Positions 12,101 through 16,330 of a stretch of DNA of 64,000 nt are shown one piece after another. The stretch covers positions 1,240,001 to 1,304,000 of the forward strand of contig JACKHM010000002.1 of NCBI GenBank assembly GCA_020638995.1, in the 5' to 3' direction. The notes beneath the pieces were generated by a model. That model did no database searches. It saw nothing but the letters and a program-made list of their open reading frames with translations, and was not told the origin of the DNA. The stretch comes from Planctomycetaceae bacterium (GTDB taxonomy: Bacteria; Planctomycetota; Planctomycetia; Pirellulales; Pirellulaceae). Position numbers and translations under genes: made by a program. The first letter of the stretch is position 1. Each line of letters begins with the position of its first letter.

Positions 12101-15100
12101 GGCCGTGATCGTGTTGGAAAGCAAATTGCCTTGCAAATCTTTGCCGTAAATGTTTTGGAAGTTGTAATCCATCACGGCGATGCTCGGATTCAAATCCGAA
12201 ATGCGACCGAGATTCACGCCGTCGTGCAAGTCGGCGGCGTCATTGGTATCTGCGAGGTCAAACCCGCCTTCGAAGCCGCCAAAATCCGTCGTATCAAAGT
12301 TGGGCGGAATCGGACCGATGTGCGACTCCGAAGGAATACTGCGATGCCCCAATTCGTCTAGCCCACCGGGATACTCCGGCAAGGTTGTGAAAGCACCTTG
12401 CGGTTCAATTTGAGATGACAACGACTTACTCGCCGTTCCCAAAACACCCAGGCTGATTGCAGTTTCAAAACTTGAATTGTCATCGGCCAGCCAAGTTACC
12501 GCATCTCCCGCACCATGAGATTGCCGCACCGTACCGTGAAATCCCCGTTCCACCGTAAACATGTTGCCCGCAACTGCTGTTACGCGCATATGCTCGCCGT
12601 TCACTTCAATCGTGAAGGGGGTCGTGAATGGAAACTGGTCGCGATCGACCACCGTGATCGAGGTCGCGGAAGTCGTCAGCACTCCCGCCACCAACGTCGA
12701 TGCGCCCGAAAGGGCACCGCGATCAACGGAAACACGGAGTAGATAGGACCCTTCCGTCGCTCCATTTGTCGTGGTGCCGCCCGCGACAGGATCGTAGGAC
12801 GTATTGAGGGCGCTTGATACACCGATATAGTACGTCGTCTCGGCGTTTGCGGCGGACGCGGTCACAGATGCATCCGTCGAACCAACGCTCGACAATCCCA
12901 TCGCTTCTTCAACGAGGACTCCAGAGCCACTATCTCGAAAGATCCGGACGTAAGTTCCATGCGAGCCCCGCGGGTCGGCATCGACCGTCAACGTCGCACC
13001 CGCCTTCACGTCCACACGATACATGTCGACATCGTTCGCGCCGTCAATGGTGTCACCCGTATAGGCGACGTGGCTGAAATCATCCGTCACTAGACTGAAA
13101 TCGAAAAGCTCTCCAAGATTGATCGCATCATCACGGGTGTCATTTGATTCGTCCGAAGTTCCAACCGTCAAACGATGAGTACCATCCGGGATCGCAGACG
13201 CAAACAATAGCGTCGCGACGTTGTTAACCGCGTCATACGACACGGACTCAGGCAAAAGTATCTCGTCATCTGATGGATCAAGAGTCGCCTTTGTATCCGT
13301 GACGCGATAGAACGCTCGATTAACTGCCGAAGCCGGATCCAGTTCGTCTTCGTTGAAGTAAACGTCGATCCGATTGTCCGCTTGCTGCAGTCGCCGAACC
13401 GTCACGTTCGGACTCGTACCGCCAGTCAACCCGGTGCCATCACCAGCCAAGATTCCTATTGGGCGATCCGTCACAGTTCCGACAAAGGTGATGTTCCAGG
13501 CCATCGCCGCAGGACTGGTCACTTCGACATTCCCAGTCCCGATACTCAATAGTCCCTCGAGGGCCAACCTTACCGCCGCTTCGCGAACGGTTGGATCCGC
13601 AGAAGTCGCAGCAGCGATGGTGATTGGAACCGTCATTTGTCCGTTATAGATCAGCGAGAAACTCCCACCGCTCGGCGTCCCAGTCAACTCAACGCTCTGC
13701 GTGTATCGGTCGAAGGGCTGCGGCACTACGGACACAATATGAGGCGCAAGATTCAACTCAAAGTTACGCGCCAAGTCCGACGCCATGTTGAACGCTTCGC
13801 CGAGATTGTTGGTCAGCGGCGAACGGAAACCGCCTGTCAGTGTAAGTTGAGAGAAGGGCAGGGCGGGAGTAGCAATATCTGCGTTTGCGTTCCCGGTAAT
13901 CTCGGTTGTAATGAGCGCTGCAATCGCAGCATCGTTCTCGATCGCATCTTGCAATTGTTGTGCTGTTGATTCACTCCCAACCGTCGTATTGAGGTTGATC
14001 AGGACGACATTCCCGGCCAACGACACACCTACGCTGGCTCCGATCCCAAGCGACGACTTGGTGATTTGGACGACCTGACCATTCCCGCTAACTCCAGCCT
14101 GGCGGGAAATGAACTTCACTTGCACATCATTCGTGAGATCGATGTCACTCGTTGTACGAAAGTCCGTGCTAGCCGAGGCGGCGGTCGAAACTCCAAAAAG
14201 TTCGAGGCGATAATCATCGTCCGGAAGCGGTTCCGAGAACCGAATAATCACTTCGTTGGGGTTATTGCCAATGTTCACGTACCCAGGCGTGATCGTGACA
14301 TCGTTTGCGCCACCCAGCTCGACGCTGTCGCCGGCAGCGGTCGAACTGATGTCGGTCTCGGGAATTCCAATCGGTAGCGTCGCGAAGACTAAAGCGCTTG
14401 CGGAGGCACTTGCATTAATGGCGTCGACGTACTGCCTCGCCGTAGTGCGGGCTGCGGCATTCGTGTTCACGACGACGCTGATGCTCGTCCCATTGACTGT
14501 AACTCCCACTCCGCCGGACGCACCCCGATCTGCGCTAGTCGTGTTGATTGAAATCCCGTTACCTGCTTGACCCGACGAAACCGCAGTAAACGACACCTCC
14601 ACGGCACCGGTCGTTCCTAGATCGGATACGGCTTCGGCTGCGTTAGCTCCACGTAGAACTAATGGCGAAACATCTTTTACCCCATCGAGAACCAAAGGCA
14701 CTAACGGTGTTACTGCTGAGACATTGGTCGTATCAGCTCCGCCAACAATGGAGGCCTGCACCACCGCACCAGCGGTCGCGTTGACCGCATCTCGAAGTTG
14801 TGCAGCGGTTGTACCCGTCGTATCAATATCGATCGCAACCGTGTTCGACGCGACCGTCACGCTGGGCCCGGTACCACCACGGTTACTCTGCGTGATATTT
14901 ACGACCACACCGTTGCCGGCCTCGCCCGACGCTGCGGAGGTGAACTCGATTTCAACAACTGCGCTCAATTCGGTCGCAACGATTCCACCAGGGGCTACGT
15001 TGCTCGCAACATTTAGCTCGGGTAACGCAGTCTTTGCATATTGACCAGTGAATTCAATATCGATGGGAGCCATCGCCAAAGGCCCGCCGGTCACAACGAT

Positions 15101-15922
15101 GTCACCACTGTTGATGGACGCAAGAGCTTCCAGGGCCGTTTGAACTTGTGCAGCGGTGGCATCGTGCGCGATCGCCGTCGTCTGTAACGCTACGGCCCCA
15201 TTATTAAACGTAAGCTGAAAACTCCCGCCTGTCGGTGGCCCACCTACGACCGATAACCTCTGGACCTCATTGCTGAAGTTCACGATCTCGGATGCATCCC
15301 GAACCGAAGGCGTGATGACCGTCGCCGAGTTTCCAGATACGATGGCCGCCGTCAACAATTGTCCAACCGACTCGTTGTCGCTCAAGACATCAAGCAGTTG
15401 CTGTGCCGTGGTTTCGTTGTCGCGAGTCGTATTCAAATCAATGCTAATCAGGTTGCCATTAACACTCACCGCGGGCAGCGCTTGAACGCCACGATCGCTT
15501 CCCGTCAAGGCAATCTGAAGCCCGTTGCCCGTATCCCCAAGACGCGAGGCCGTGAACTCTAATACGACCGCGTTGTTGGTTCCAAAATCAGAGCGAATTG
15601 AGGCGGGAGTAAACGTCGCGTCCAGACCGGCTCGTGTAAGTTGAATGCCGCCAGCGAGTGTCGAAGGGCTGATCTCTTGACCTGGGCTAAACTGGAGAAT
15701 CAGTTCACGCGGTGCCTCGTTCAGCACTTCGCCTTCGTCCAGAAATCCACCGGTATTTGGACGGATTGCGACCAAATTGGGGCCAACCGCGAGCAACTGG
15801 CGTTGCTCCAGTTGCTCCAGCTGCATCGTTCGCCGACGGTTCGCATCGTTGGCAAAATCTTTGCGGCGGCGACGAGCCCGTTTCGAATCGCGAAACCACG
15901 AATAGTTCTTTGGCATTGCCAT
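1..15922 (-). CDS. Giant multidomain surface protein with LEPR-XLL leader, degenerate metzincin, Calx-beta stalk and vWA domain (3' end outside window)
   Basis: The start is the ATG at 15922: an in-frame TAG lies two codons upstream and AAGGG lies 6 nt before the ATG. Reading the same frame at many points down to base 2 gave no stop, so at least 5,307 residues are encoded and the C-terminus lies off the left edge. Order from the N-terminus: basic leader with LEQRQLLA (38-45); tandem filler modules; PPC-like sandwich; a metzincin-like domain with a destroyed active site (Q1362, M1363, T1366, T1372); second PPC-like domain; parallel beta-helix; further PPC-like domains; propeller-like segment; about eight Calx-beta-like repeats (about residues 4050-5150); more beta-helix turns; then a von Willebrand A domain with MIDAS DVSAS starting at D5282. 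It aligns collinearly with the middle gene up to the Calx-beta region. It is probably secreted or on the cell surface; the ligand is unknown. It has its own candidate promoter in the gap upstream. Confidence 0.93.
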   Translation of the reverse strand, partial: MAMPKNYSWFRDSKRARRRRKDFANDANRRRTMQLEQLEQRQLLAVGPNLVAIRPNTGGFLDEGEVLNEAPRELILQFSPGQEISPSTLAGGIQLTRAGLDATFTPASIRSDFGTNNAVVLEFTASRLGDTGNGLQIALTGSDRGVQALPAVSVNGNLISIDLNTTRDNETTAQQLLDVLSDNESVGQLLTAAIVSGNSATVITPSVRDASEIVNFSNEVQRLSVVGGPPTGGSFQLTFNNGAVALQTTAIAHDATAAQVQTALEALASINSGDIVVTGGPLAMAPIDIEFTGQYAKTALPELNVASNVAPGGIVATELSAVVEIEFTSAASGEAGNGVVVNITQSNRGGTGPSVTVASNTVAIDIDTTGTTAAQLRDAVNATAGAVVQASIVGGADTTNVSAVTPLVPLVLDGVKDVSPLVLRGANAAEAVSDLGTTGAVEVSFTAVSSGQAGNGISINTTSADRGASGGVGVTVNGTSISVVVNTNAAARTTARQYVDAINASASASALVFATLPIGIPETDISSTAAGDSVELGGANDVTITPGYVNIGNNPNEVIIRFSEPLPDDDYRLELFGVSTAASASTDFRTTSDIDLTNDVQVKFISRQAGVSGNGQVVQITKSSLGIGASVGVSLAGNVVLINLNTTVGSESTAQQLQDAIENDAAIAALITTEITGNANADIATPALPFSQLTLTGGFRSPLTNNLGEAFNMASDLARNFELNLAPHIVSVVPQPFDRYTQSVELTGTPSGGSFSLIYNGQMTVPITIAAATSADPTVREAAVRLALEGLLSIGTGNVEVTSPAAMAWNITFVGTVTDRPIGILAGDGTGLTGGTSPNVTVRRLQQADNRIDVYFNEDELDPASAVNRAFYRVTDTKATLDPSDDEILLPESVSYDAVNNVATLLFASAIPDGTHRLTVGTSDESNDTRDDAINLGELFDFSLVTDDFSHVAYTGDTIDGANDVDMYRVDVKAGATLTVDADPRGSHGTYVRIFRDSGSGVLVEEAMGLSSVGSTDASVTASAANAETTYYIGVSSALNTSYDPVAGGTTTNGATEGSYLLRVSVDRGALSGASTLVAGVLTTSATSITVVDRDQFPFTTPFTIEVNGEHMRVTAVAGNMFTVERGFHGTVRQSHGAGDAVTWLADDNSSFETAISLGVLGTASKSLSSQIEPQGAFTTLPEYPGGLDELGHRSIPSESHIGPIPPNFDTTDFGGFEGGFDLADTNDAADLHDGVNLGRISDLNPSIAVMDYNFQNIYGKDLQGNLLSNTITANQKQRTREIFDLLSRYTGIVFRETPSSGVTVVTGDLRVINESTPVGPGEPFGKAGRTNTGLLAAIVDANESDHGSSEYGGKWFRTAFQMVGTALGLGTAYDLAAIMGDLGANTVPGGVGISGAPVEPVFPGDQDIVHAQLLYRPDSTDVDLYRFELNESGAFSAETIAERRERSSLLNTTLRLYKVRTDLSGAVVTDANGNPVKDLVSQNDDYFGNDSFIGLDLEPGTYYVGVSSTGNANYDPAVSDTGGGGTSDGEYDLVLRFSPTPKSSLIDKAPAFEFLVGGETITVGEFLDLEVDGTTKTFRFTANGAVGGDEPVFLTADATPEELAQSLADAINASGLNTTAQVSGSRVRLTGTVKLLSSGGISFDTELLVSKSLNAADGLLDGLPLDGDTDGLPGGSFDFWFQSGETIVVDKSSGVTPNLTEGSGTAADPYDEIDQALVDASYRINLPINSATAIQPGETFVLDDGVHVAVTFTFTSATGVSGTNVGIGSASSAEDVADLIVAAINGQQSLGLLDITAAKTVTGSRVRVDVVAVNPDLASLNLGGTFALLSAPNLVRIIGNGNVTEFPGAVLPYLVGLDDVGSPLEDGGTFDVPRGATVMIDEGVLFKLQDAIIDVGSSTGTVDRRGAALQILGVPNSSVYFRSFHNDTIGGDSDAVGAPPAPGDWGGIVLRDDSDFEQQGIFLNWLNHADLNNGGGKVVVGSLEEVFTPIHVETARPTISFNRIANSADAAISANPNSFEDTLNRIGPDIQRNTLVSNSINGLFVRIETNSGVPVEKLEVPARFDDDDIVHVITENLQIAGSPGGPVVSNEVQQLDFVGTPIVGVQTASGYIPGETFTLTFNGEVTKPIEVTAPANINTNEVQRLEIPGGTATKGLFDLFFNSENQTIAVPVTATSGNFTLRLQDPSGRVGVSTPIRFNATALDLRQAIESMPNIEPGDVTVSGTFPGTMTIGFRGRLLGLDVGAFTIANNTLSDGTSLVSPSIIDDATTSISLIAADLPYNATANQVRSALEDVFSTSIIAPGDILVTGGPLPNPIDVTFQGKYAGKDIVGMTILNDFSNPVGNSSVTLNPTVANDFTPVIYSVRHRLEELESIANPELGEITTLHIPKDIIVSGGPLPASPVSIEFVGQYTGRDVSLLEVSGVAATSSDDSATSTFTLASGSSITTDVIASSAITQRPAARLQVDPGLIVKLEGSRIEAERGTSQFIAEGTSERPIVFTSRVDDSYGASGTFDLTGDGMSVGTAGDWGGLIFNAGASASIDHALITFAGGRIPIEGDFDQFNAVEIHQADVRITNSVLENNSSGLASSNRNGRGTNTEAVVFVRGAQPIIVDNIFRDNLVHDNTLAPAGYVPVGTHIISINANSLTSDIQGDYGRTTGELNLVMDFASNAPAFTNNRGPLIRRNLVDNNGINGMEIRGEELTTETIWDDTDIVHVLRDEIVVVNHHTFSGLRLQSNPGESLVVKLGGNPNDPSNLNGQNTGFTASGTPLDIDDRVGGTVQVLGQPDFPVILTSLFDDGEGASFSVNGLPHTDTNNDGNVTTPSAGDWRGILLDEYSNDRNVVVVNEVEGPFTNGIDVNLSPTKAQFLGELAANEKGGDENRALGFTVNGFIAVDDSSDIDVYSFKAPIGTEVWLDIDRTNNSLDAVVELIAFNQSLFARSIDNNNLVSTPTVVARSMFRDARLGGDSYSTNPDDPGMRVVLPGTGTGIGTYYVRVRSNTASGQISNVNAGLTRGEYQLQIRLRQEDEKGGSNIRFANILYPETGIHAIGLPAHSPLIGEAAEDSTDNNSLANAQIIGNLLATDQNVISVAGRISAENDVDWYRVELTYEDIQSIAGVNNATRSFATIFDIDYADQLSRPDTVLSIYDEGGRLILVSRDSDILDDQPINDQTNDFSDLSRGSLGKLDPYIGSVQLPAESPGRREFYYVAVSSNARLPNPLDQTFNAATASPLVRLEPVNSVQRVVEDHIGFSQSSGLPGSELGYTTGDNLVGTQPDGTREILPNTPAILDLRDTRTDFVNEIPLATNVTPWTLGDVQLFVSTGGSIQSINPFDGQNWYQLTTSSNIVDLDIRPDGRLFMLRQDTGANNSTSGIIDEIDVGSGDTLNFNDGLGPDTQTVGALVFRRESSPTDYEYLISEGSVGGSSIIGDTDLPTNTGNGTRSRGSQSNTGGLTTGLAYDGDARGNLYGVTSIGEFYLVGAGGGTVLNNFGVPFSGLALGPQNVENGKYSQLFFATTSNGRLYAIDPNDPLGDGSYLPTFPVFDTDRDGLADSNIVNIGFGATGLAFSRVDFNLWHPTLHRWNEAGHGINTPFDDSRNGEVGDYSFYFGIEERDNSGGNRYLTYTGQTGQLGVLNDIYQQDLTLGANSIGNNYNLPGGAHGSLVTNSFSLEGYERTDKPTLYFDYFLDTETQNSTNRMRDSARVFISKDDGASWEMLATNNSTLTARNSPTNPDTELPTYLTVSRDAYPAAPNQVVQELFDIDEPGAPDTWRQARIDLADFAGEPNLKFRFDFSTAGAITDDFSMPGDRDGDGFRAVESSRNNDHAGFFIDDIIVGFAERGEMITGPGDQRSNSDFFQLPQNPVFGAPTQSLVGEYQLEIRRGTEYIGNDVIKFDFNDPANPTWIGEPLSPIHTTTSPGGPTSVARDTKILTTFDTNERLSDGVTIAIPAGESITDGEAILVGDGVTSYVFEFDRGGGLLGSTNIRIPINGTETQGEAAALVAGAINAQANLLVTASVQEVSVNSSLVHLNNAVELRIGRGDLSGAQAGVEKLTVAIEADSIGEAGGTTNASLVRTGDVTLPLMVTVSATDLLPPTGLTSELELSWTDGGGTTFTGQTINILLEAGAVATNFTVTGLDDTASLTPADGDKSVKVNAVAPGFVSVFDVVDVIDDEQPTLTLEILDTSISEAGGTTTAIVRRNTPPGAALSINLLSHEVSGVIVPTTPITIAATDNASLPFTISGFDDTLFEGAPTPVTISAHSAGFISAIAVLDVEDALDTRIIIDDADLTIAEGGASVNARVERSPGDVSTTVTMTITATAGALVDGGSGPMASTTVVIPAGSTLSNDFTIIADDDTNQDGNQLVTITATDQDLTAPLYSQSSAQITVTDNDIPSLSLSIAPIAVSEAFSEDRLTPATWVRVSRTGDLTNPLTVFVGSGDPFRATVAEQADPPSGAMQALQIPAGRAFVDFPVSTEDNINFETSTSVPINANATVPDGSGGTIVINTSASLVVDDNEDNFILVLDQDVLDESNSIGNGIPFSVRERRPFTALATPTNNLFVTANPGGSSGFVCEANILCRATLPSFFGVGVQDATVPYITLPANIGDSGEQRVDFTLSTAAPIDTTAVLAPFTSADSIYFHDLSTQSLDIQITDPNIVEGGVTTAVVTPLNRPPGQPVTVTITSSDVGEALLRRLSSDPASSSISITIGATQPNATFEIVGVQDNVVDADFDLDGDRDQVVEITADAPGFDRGIDRVDVVDTTAPNVGLTLHTRMPDGSLSAPITSPQIQETAGQRALVGQITVNNFEGRTNRAIWGDANSLPLLFNITATELSTGFDAIGAGNEIGVFGGVITRDPGNPLQGFVTNSQQVIVPAGALSTTFDIDAKDDFTFDGNQQVRLSVSSAGLGNAQADLTVVDSIPNVDLSIDIAATALNEGANTFNLAVRRSGDVQGPLTVGVRAFDPTTAVRANSDEVSLFCFSSCTGGGTNVQVVNVTFAPGQTVLNFPFLIRAENEGLADGTQPVAFEFLNAGNIDTTIDTLDIVDVDTPTLTLSVNSPNDVLETAGSNATTVTISRNTPTNQSLTVQLFSSDPTEASTTASVFIPVNASSVTVPVSVFDELISDGVNVVELFAAAQGFQHGSDTLRVTAVENVDTYDRLGDRNVERQQGQLRIEGNTVRFPSQWGIEVEPGPVDNGTQSHPGPLRNFPTLSADDLVPGAVIVNNLIANLRNAQGGIHVSGSSSNVPASSPFVRITNNTVFGEEVLQQQTPITQADIIFMVDVSASMAPKIDALKLELAQFDQRINS
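480..3772 (-). repeat. Array of about eight Calx-beta-like repeats
   Basis: Units of about 110-150 residues open with patterns such as SIGEAGGTT, SISEAGGTTTAIVRRN, TIAEGGASV, NIVEGGVTT, FNEGAN and VLETAG-x-NATTVTISRN, followed by L-x-V-x-L-x-S-x-D and a D-x-x-x-DG-x-x strand. This is the Calx-beta signature (calcium-binding beta-sandwich). The middle gene has no such array at the homologous point. Two units contain close cysteine pairs (near 2180-2220 and 970-1010). Confidence 0.75.
7700..10870 (-). other. Parallel beta-helix region with inserted filler modules, left gene
   Basis: The segment opens with TIVVDKSSG and ADPYDEIDQAL and runs through repeated short strands with polar turns typical of pectate-lyase-like right-handed beta-helices, for example HVETARPTISFNRIANS, VRGAQPIIVDNIF and NSINGLFVRIETN. 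Collinear segments occur in the middle gene. Inside it are at least one FEFD module and several NEVQ/VTGGPLP modules. The fold is inferred from sequence rhythm. Confidence 0.65.
11762..12182 (-). other. Degenerate metzincin-like domain (predicted inactive)
   Basis: Homologous to the middle gene's protease-like region: MDYNF matches IDYQF, and the flanking PPC-like domain (STDVDLYRFEL) matches STDIDLYQFEI. The zinc-site segment reads QMVGTALGLGTAYD where the paralogue reads HEIGHSLGLGHAYD. The catalytic Glu and all three His ligands are replaced (Q1362, M1363, T1366, T1372), while Gly and Leu framework positions and the following AYD remain. M1380 sits 8 residues after the third ligand position, where matrixins have the Met-turn methionine. 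Confidence 0.85.
12494..12706 (-). repeat. TPF/GVNGT mini-module, copy in left gene
   Basis: About 71 residues following the pattern T-x-L ... TSATSITVVD ... FP ... TPF-x-I-x-V-x-GEHMRVTAV-x-GN-x-FTV-x-RG-x-x-GT ... H-x-x-G-x-x-V. It sits between a PPC-like domain (GSYLLRVSV) and a segment ending AISLGVLG. In the middle gene the same flanks (GSYLLETHV and DATDLGVLG) are joined with no module. Confidence 0.75.
13840..15574 (-). repeat. Four AGNG-type filler modules interleaved with an NEVQ/VTGGPLP module
   Basis: Four related segments follow one pattern: a short strand with FTA or FTS, then G-x-x-GNG (DTGNG, EAGNG, QAGNG, VSGNG), two strands, an INLNTT-like strand, and a helix with TAQQL..AI. 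Between the first and second lies a different module (NEVQRL ... TAAQVQTALEAL ... VTGGPL). Together they interrupt a region that in the middle gene is one short segment leading to AVVPQP. One more AGNA-type copy sits in the middle gene at 42545-42802. I do not know the function; they look like small beta-alpha modules. Confidence 0.65.
15788..15922 (-). other. Basic leader with LEPR-XLL-type motif, left gene
   Basis: Residues 1-45 contain a run of arginines (RARRRRK at 15-21, NRRR at 28-31) and then LEQRQLLA at 38-45. There is no hydrophobic stretch long enough for a classical signal peptide. LEPR-XLL motifs mark the N-termini of very large planctomycete proteins; a role in export is inferred, not shown. 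Confidence 0.8.
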
Positions 15923-15928
15923 GGACTA

Positions 15929-15940
15929 CCCTTCGAAGGG
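15929..15940 (-). promoter_or_regulatory. Ribosome-binding site inside 12-bp palindrome
   Basis: CCCTTCGAAGGG is a perfect palindrome. Its 3' half supplies AAGGG, placed 6 nt before the ATG at 15922. In RNA it could close a CCCU/AGGG stem over UCGA and partly hide the site. The in-frame TAG at 15926-15928 follows directly and fixes the start. Confidence 0.55.
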
Positions 15941-16063
15941 AAAGGAGCGGATATGCAGAACACAGTGCGCAGAAAGGATTTACGGCGTTTTCAGATGCCG
16001 CCGTCACCCCATCTCCGTCGCTGTAAGTCCTTTAGTGACATTTTGTTTCTACAGATTCCATCG

Positions 16064-16091
16064 ATTATAGTTGCGGGGTAAGGCATTTCAA
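16064..16091 (-). promoter_or_regulatory. Sigma70-type promoter for left gene
   Basis: On the minus strand TTGAAA (16091-16086) and TATAAT (16069-16064) are separated by 16 bp: one mismatch to the -35 consensus and a perfect -10. The expected start near 16057 gives a leader of about 135 nt before the ATG at 15922. The promoter lies just downstream of the terminator-like hairpin, suggesting the left gene is transcribed independently. Confidence 0.6.
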
Positions 16092-16097
16092 CAAAAT

Positions 16098-16133
16098 GGG
16101 GGCTTGATGCTGATCACCACCCAAAACGCCCCC
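16098..16133 (-). terminator. Terminator-like hairpin downstream of middle gene
   Basis: In the transcript, GGGGGC (16133-16128) and GCCCCC (16103-16098) form a 6-bp GC stem around 24 nt, which can fold further (TGAT/ATCA). The stem is followed by ATTTTGTT. The loop is long and the U-tract imperfect, so this is a moderate candidate. Confidence 0.4.
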
Positions 16134-16153
16134 TCTTAAGAACCACAAAAGCA

Positions 16154-16167
16154 AGAACATTTGTTCT
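16154..16167. promoter_or_regulatory. Dyad AGAACA-TT-TGTTCT, candidate operator
   Basis: The two 6-bp arms are perfectly complementary. The core GAAC-ATTT-GTTC has the GAACN4GTTC form of Gram-positive-type LexA boxes. It lies about 63 bp upstream of the candidate -35 box, an unusual place for a simple repressor site. It could also be chance, or a weak hairpin. Confidence 0.35.
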
Positions 16168-16330
16168 AATTCGGCAGAGCATCACCCATTTAGTGGTGTA
16201 ATAGTTGCCGTATTACTAGAGAACTGTCACACGCTCAGTTGGGCTGCTCGTGGGGATCCGCGAACCTGCTTTGGGTTAGAGGAACGAGTCGCTCAGGGGG
16301 CGCACATCACGAGTGTTTTCACCGCGAGGC

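Larger units (their letters stand above)
15923..16330. other. Intergenic region between middle and left genes
   Basis: This is 408 bp with no credible gene. Reading in the direction of transcription after the middle gene's TAG, it holds about 160 bp with no recognised element, then a dyad, a terminator-like hairpin, a sigma70-type promoter, a roughly 135-nt leader, and a palindromic ribosome-binding site for the left gene. Confidence 0.8.

Noticed and set aside
16170..16330. Possible small RNA or small protein gene after the middle gene's stop
   Set aside because: No promoter, start with ribosome-binding site, or stable structure could be recognised in this stretch.
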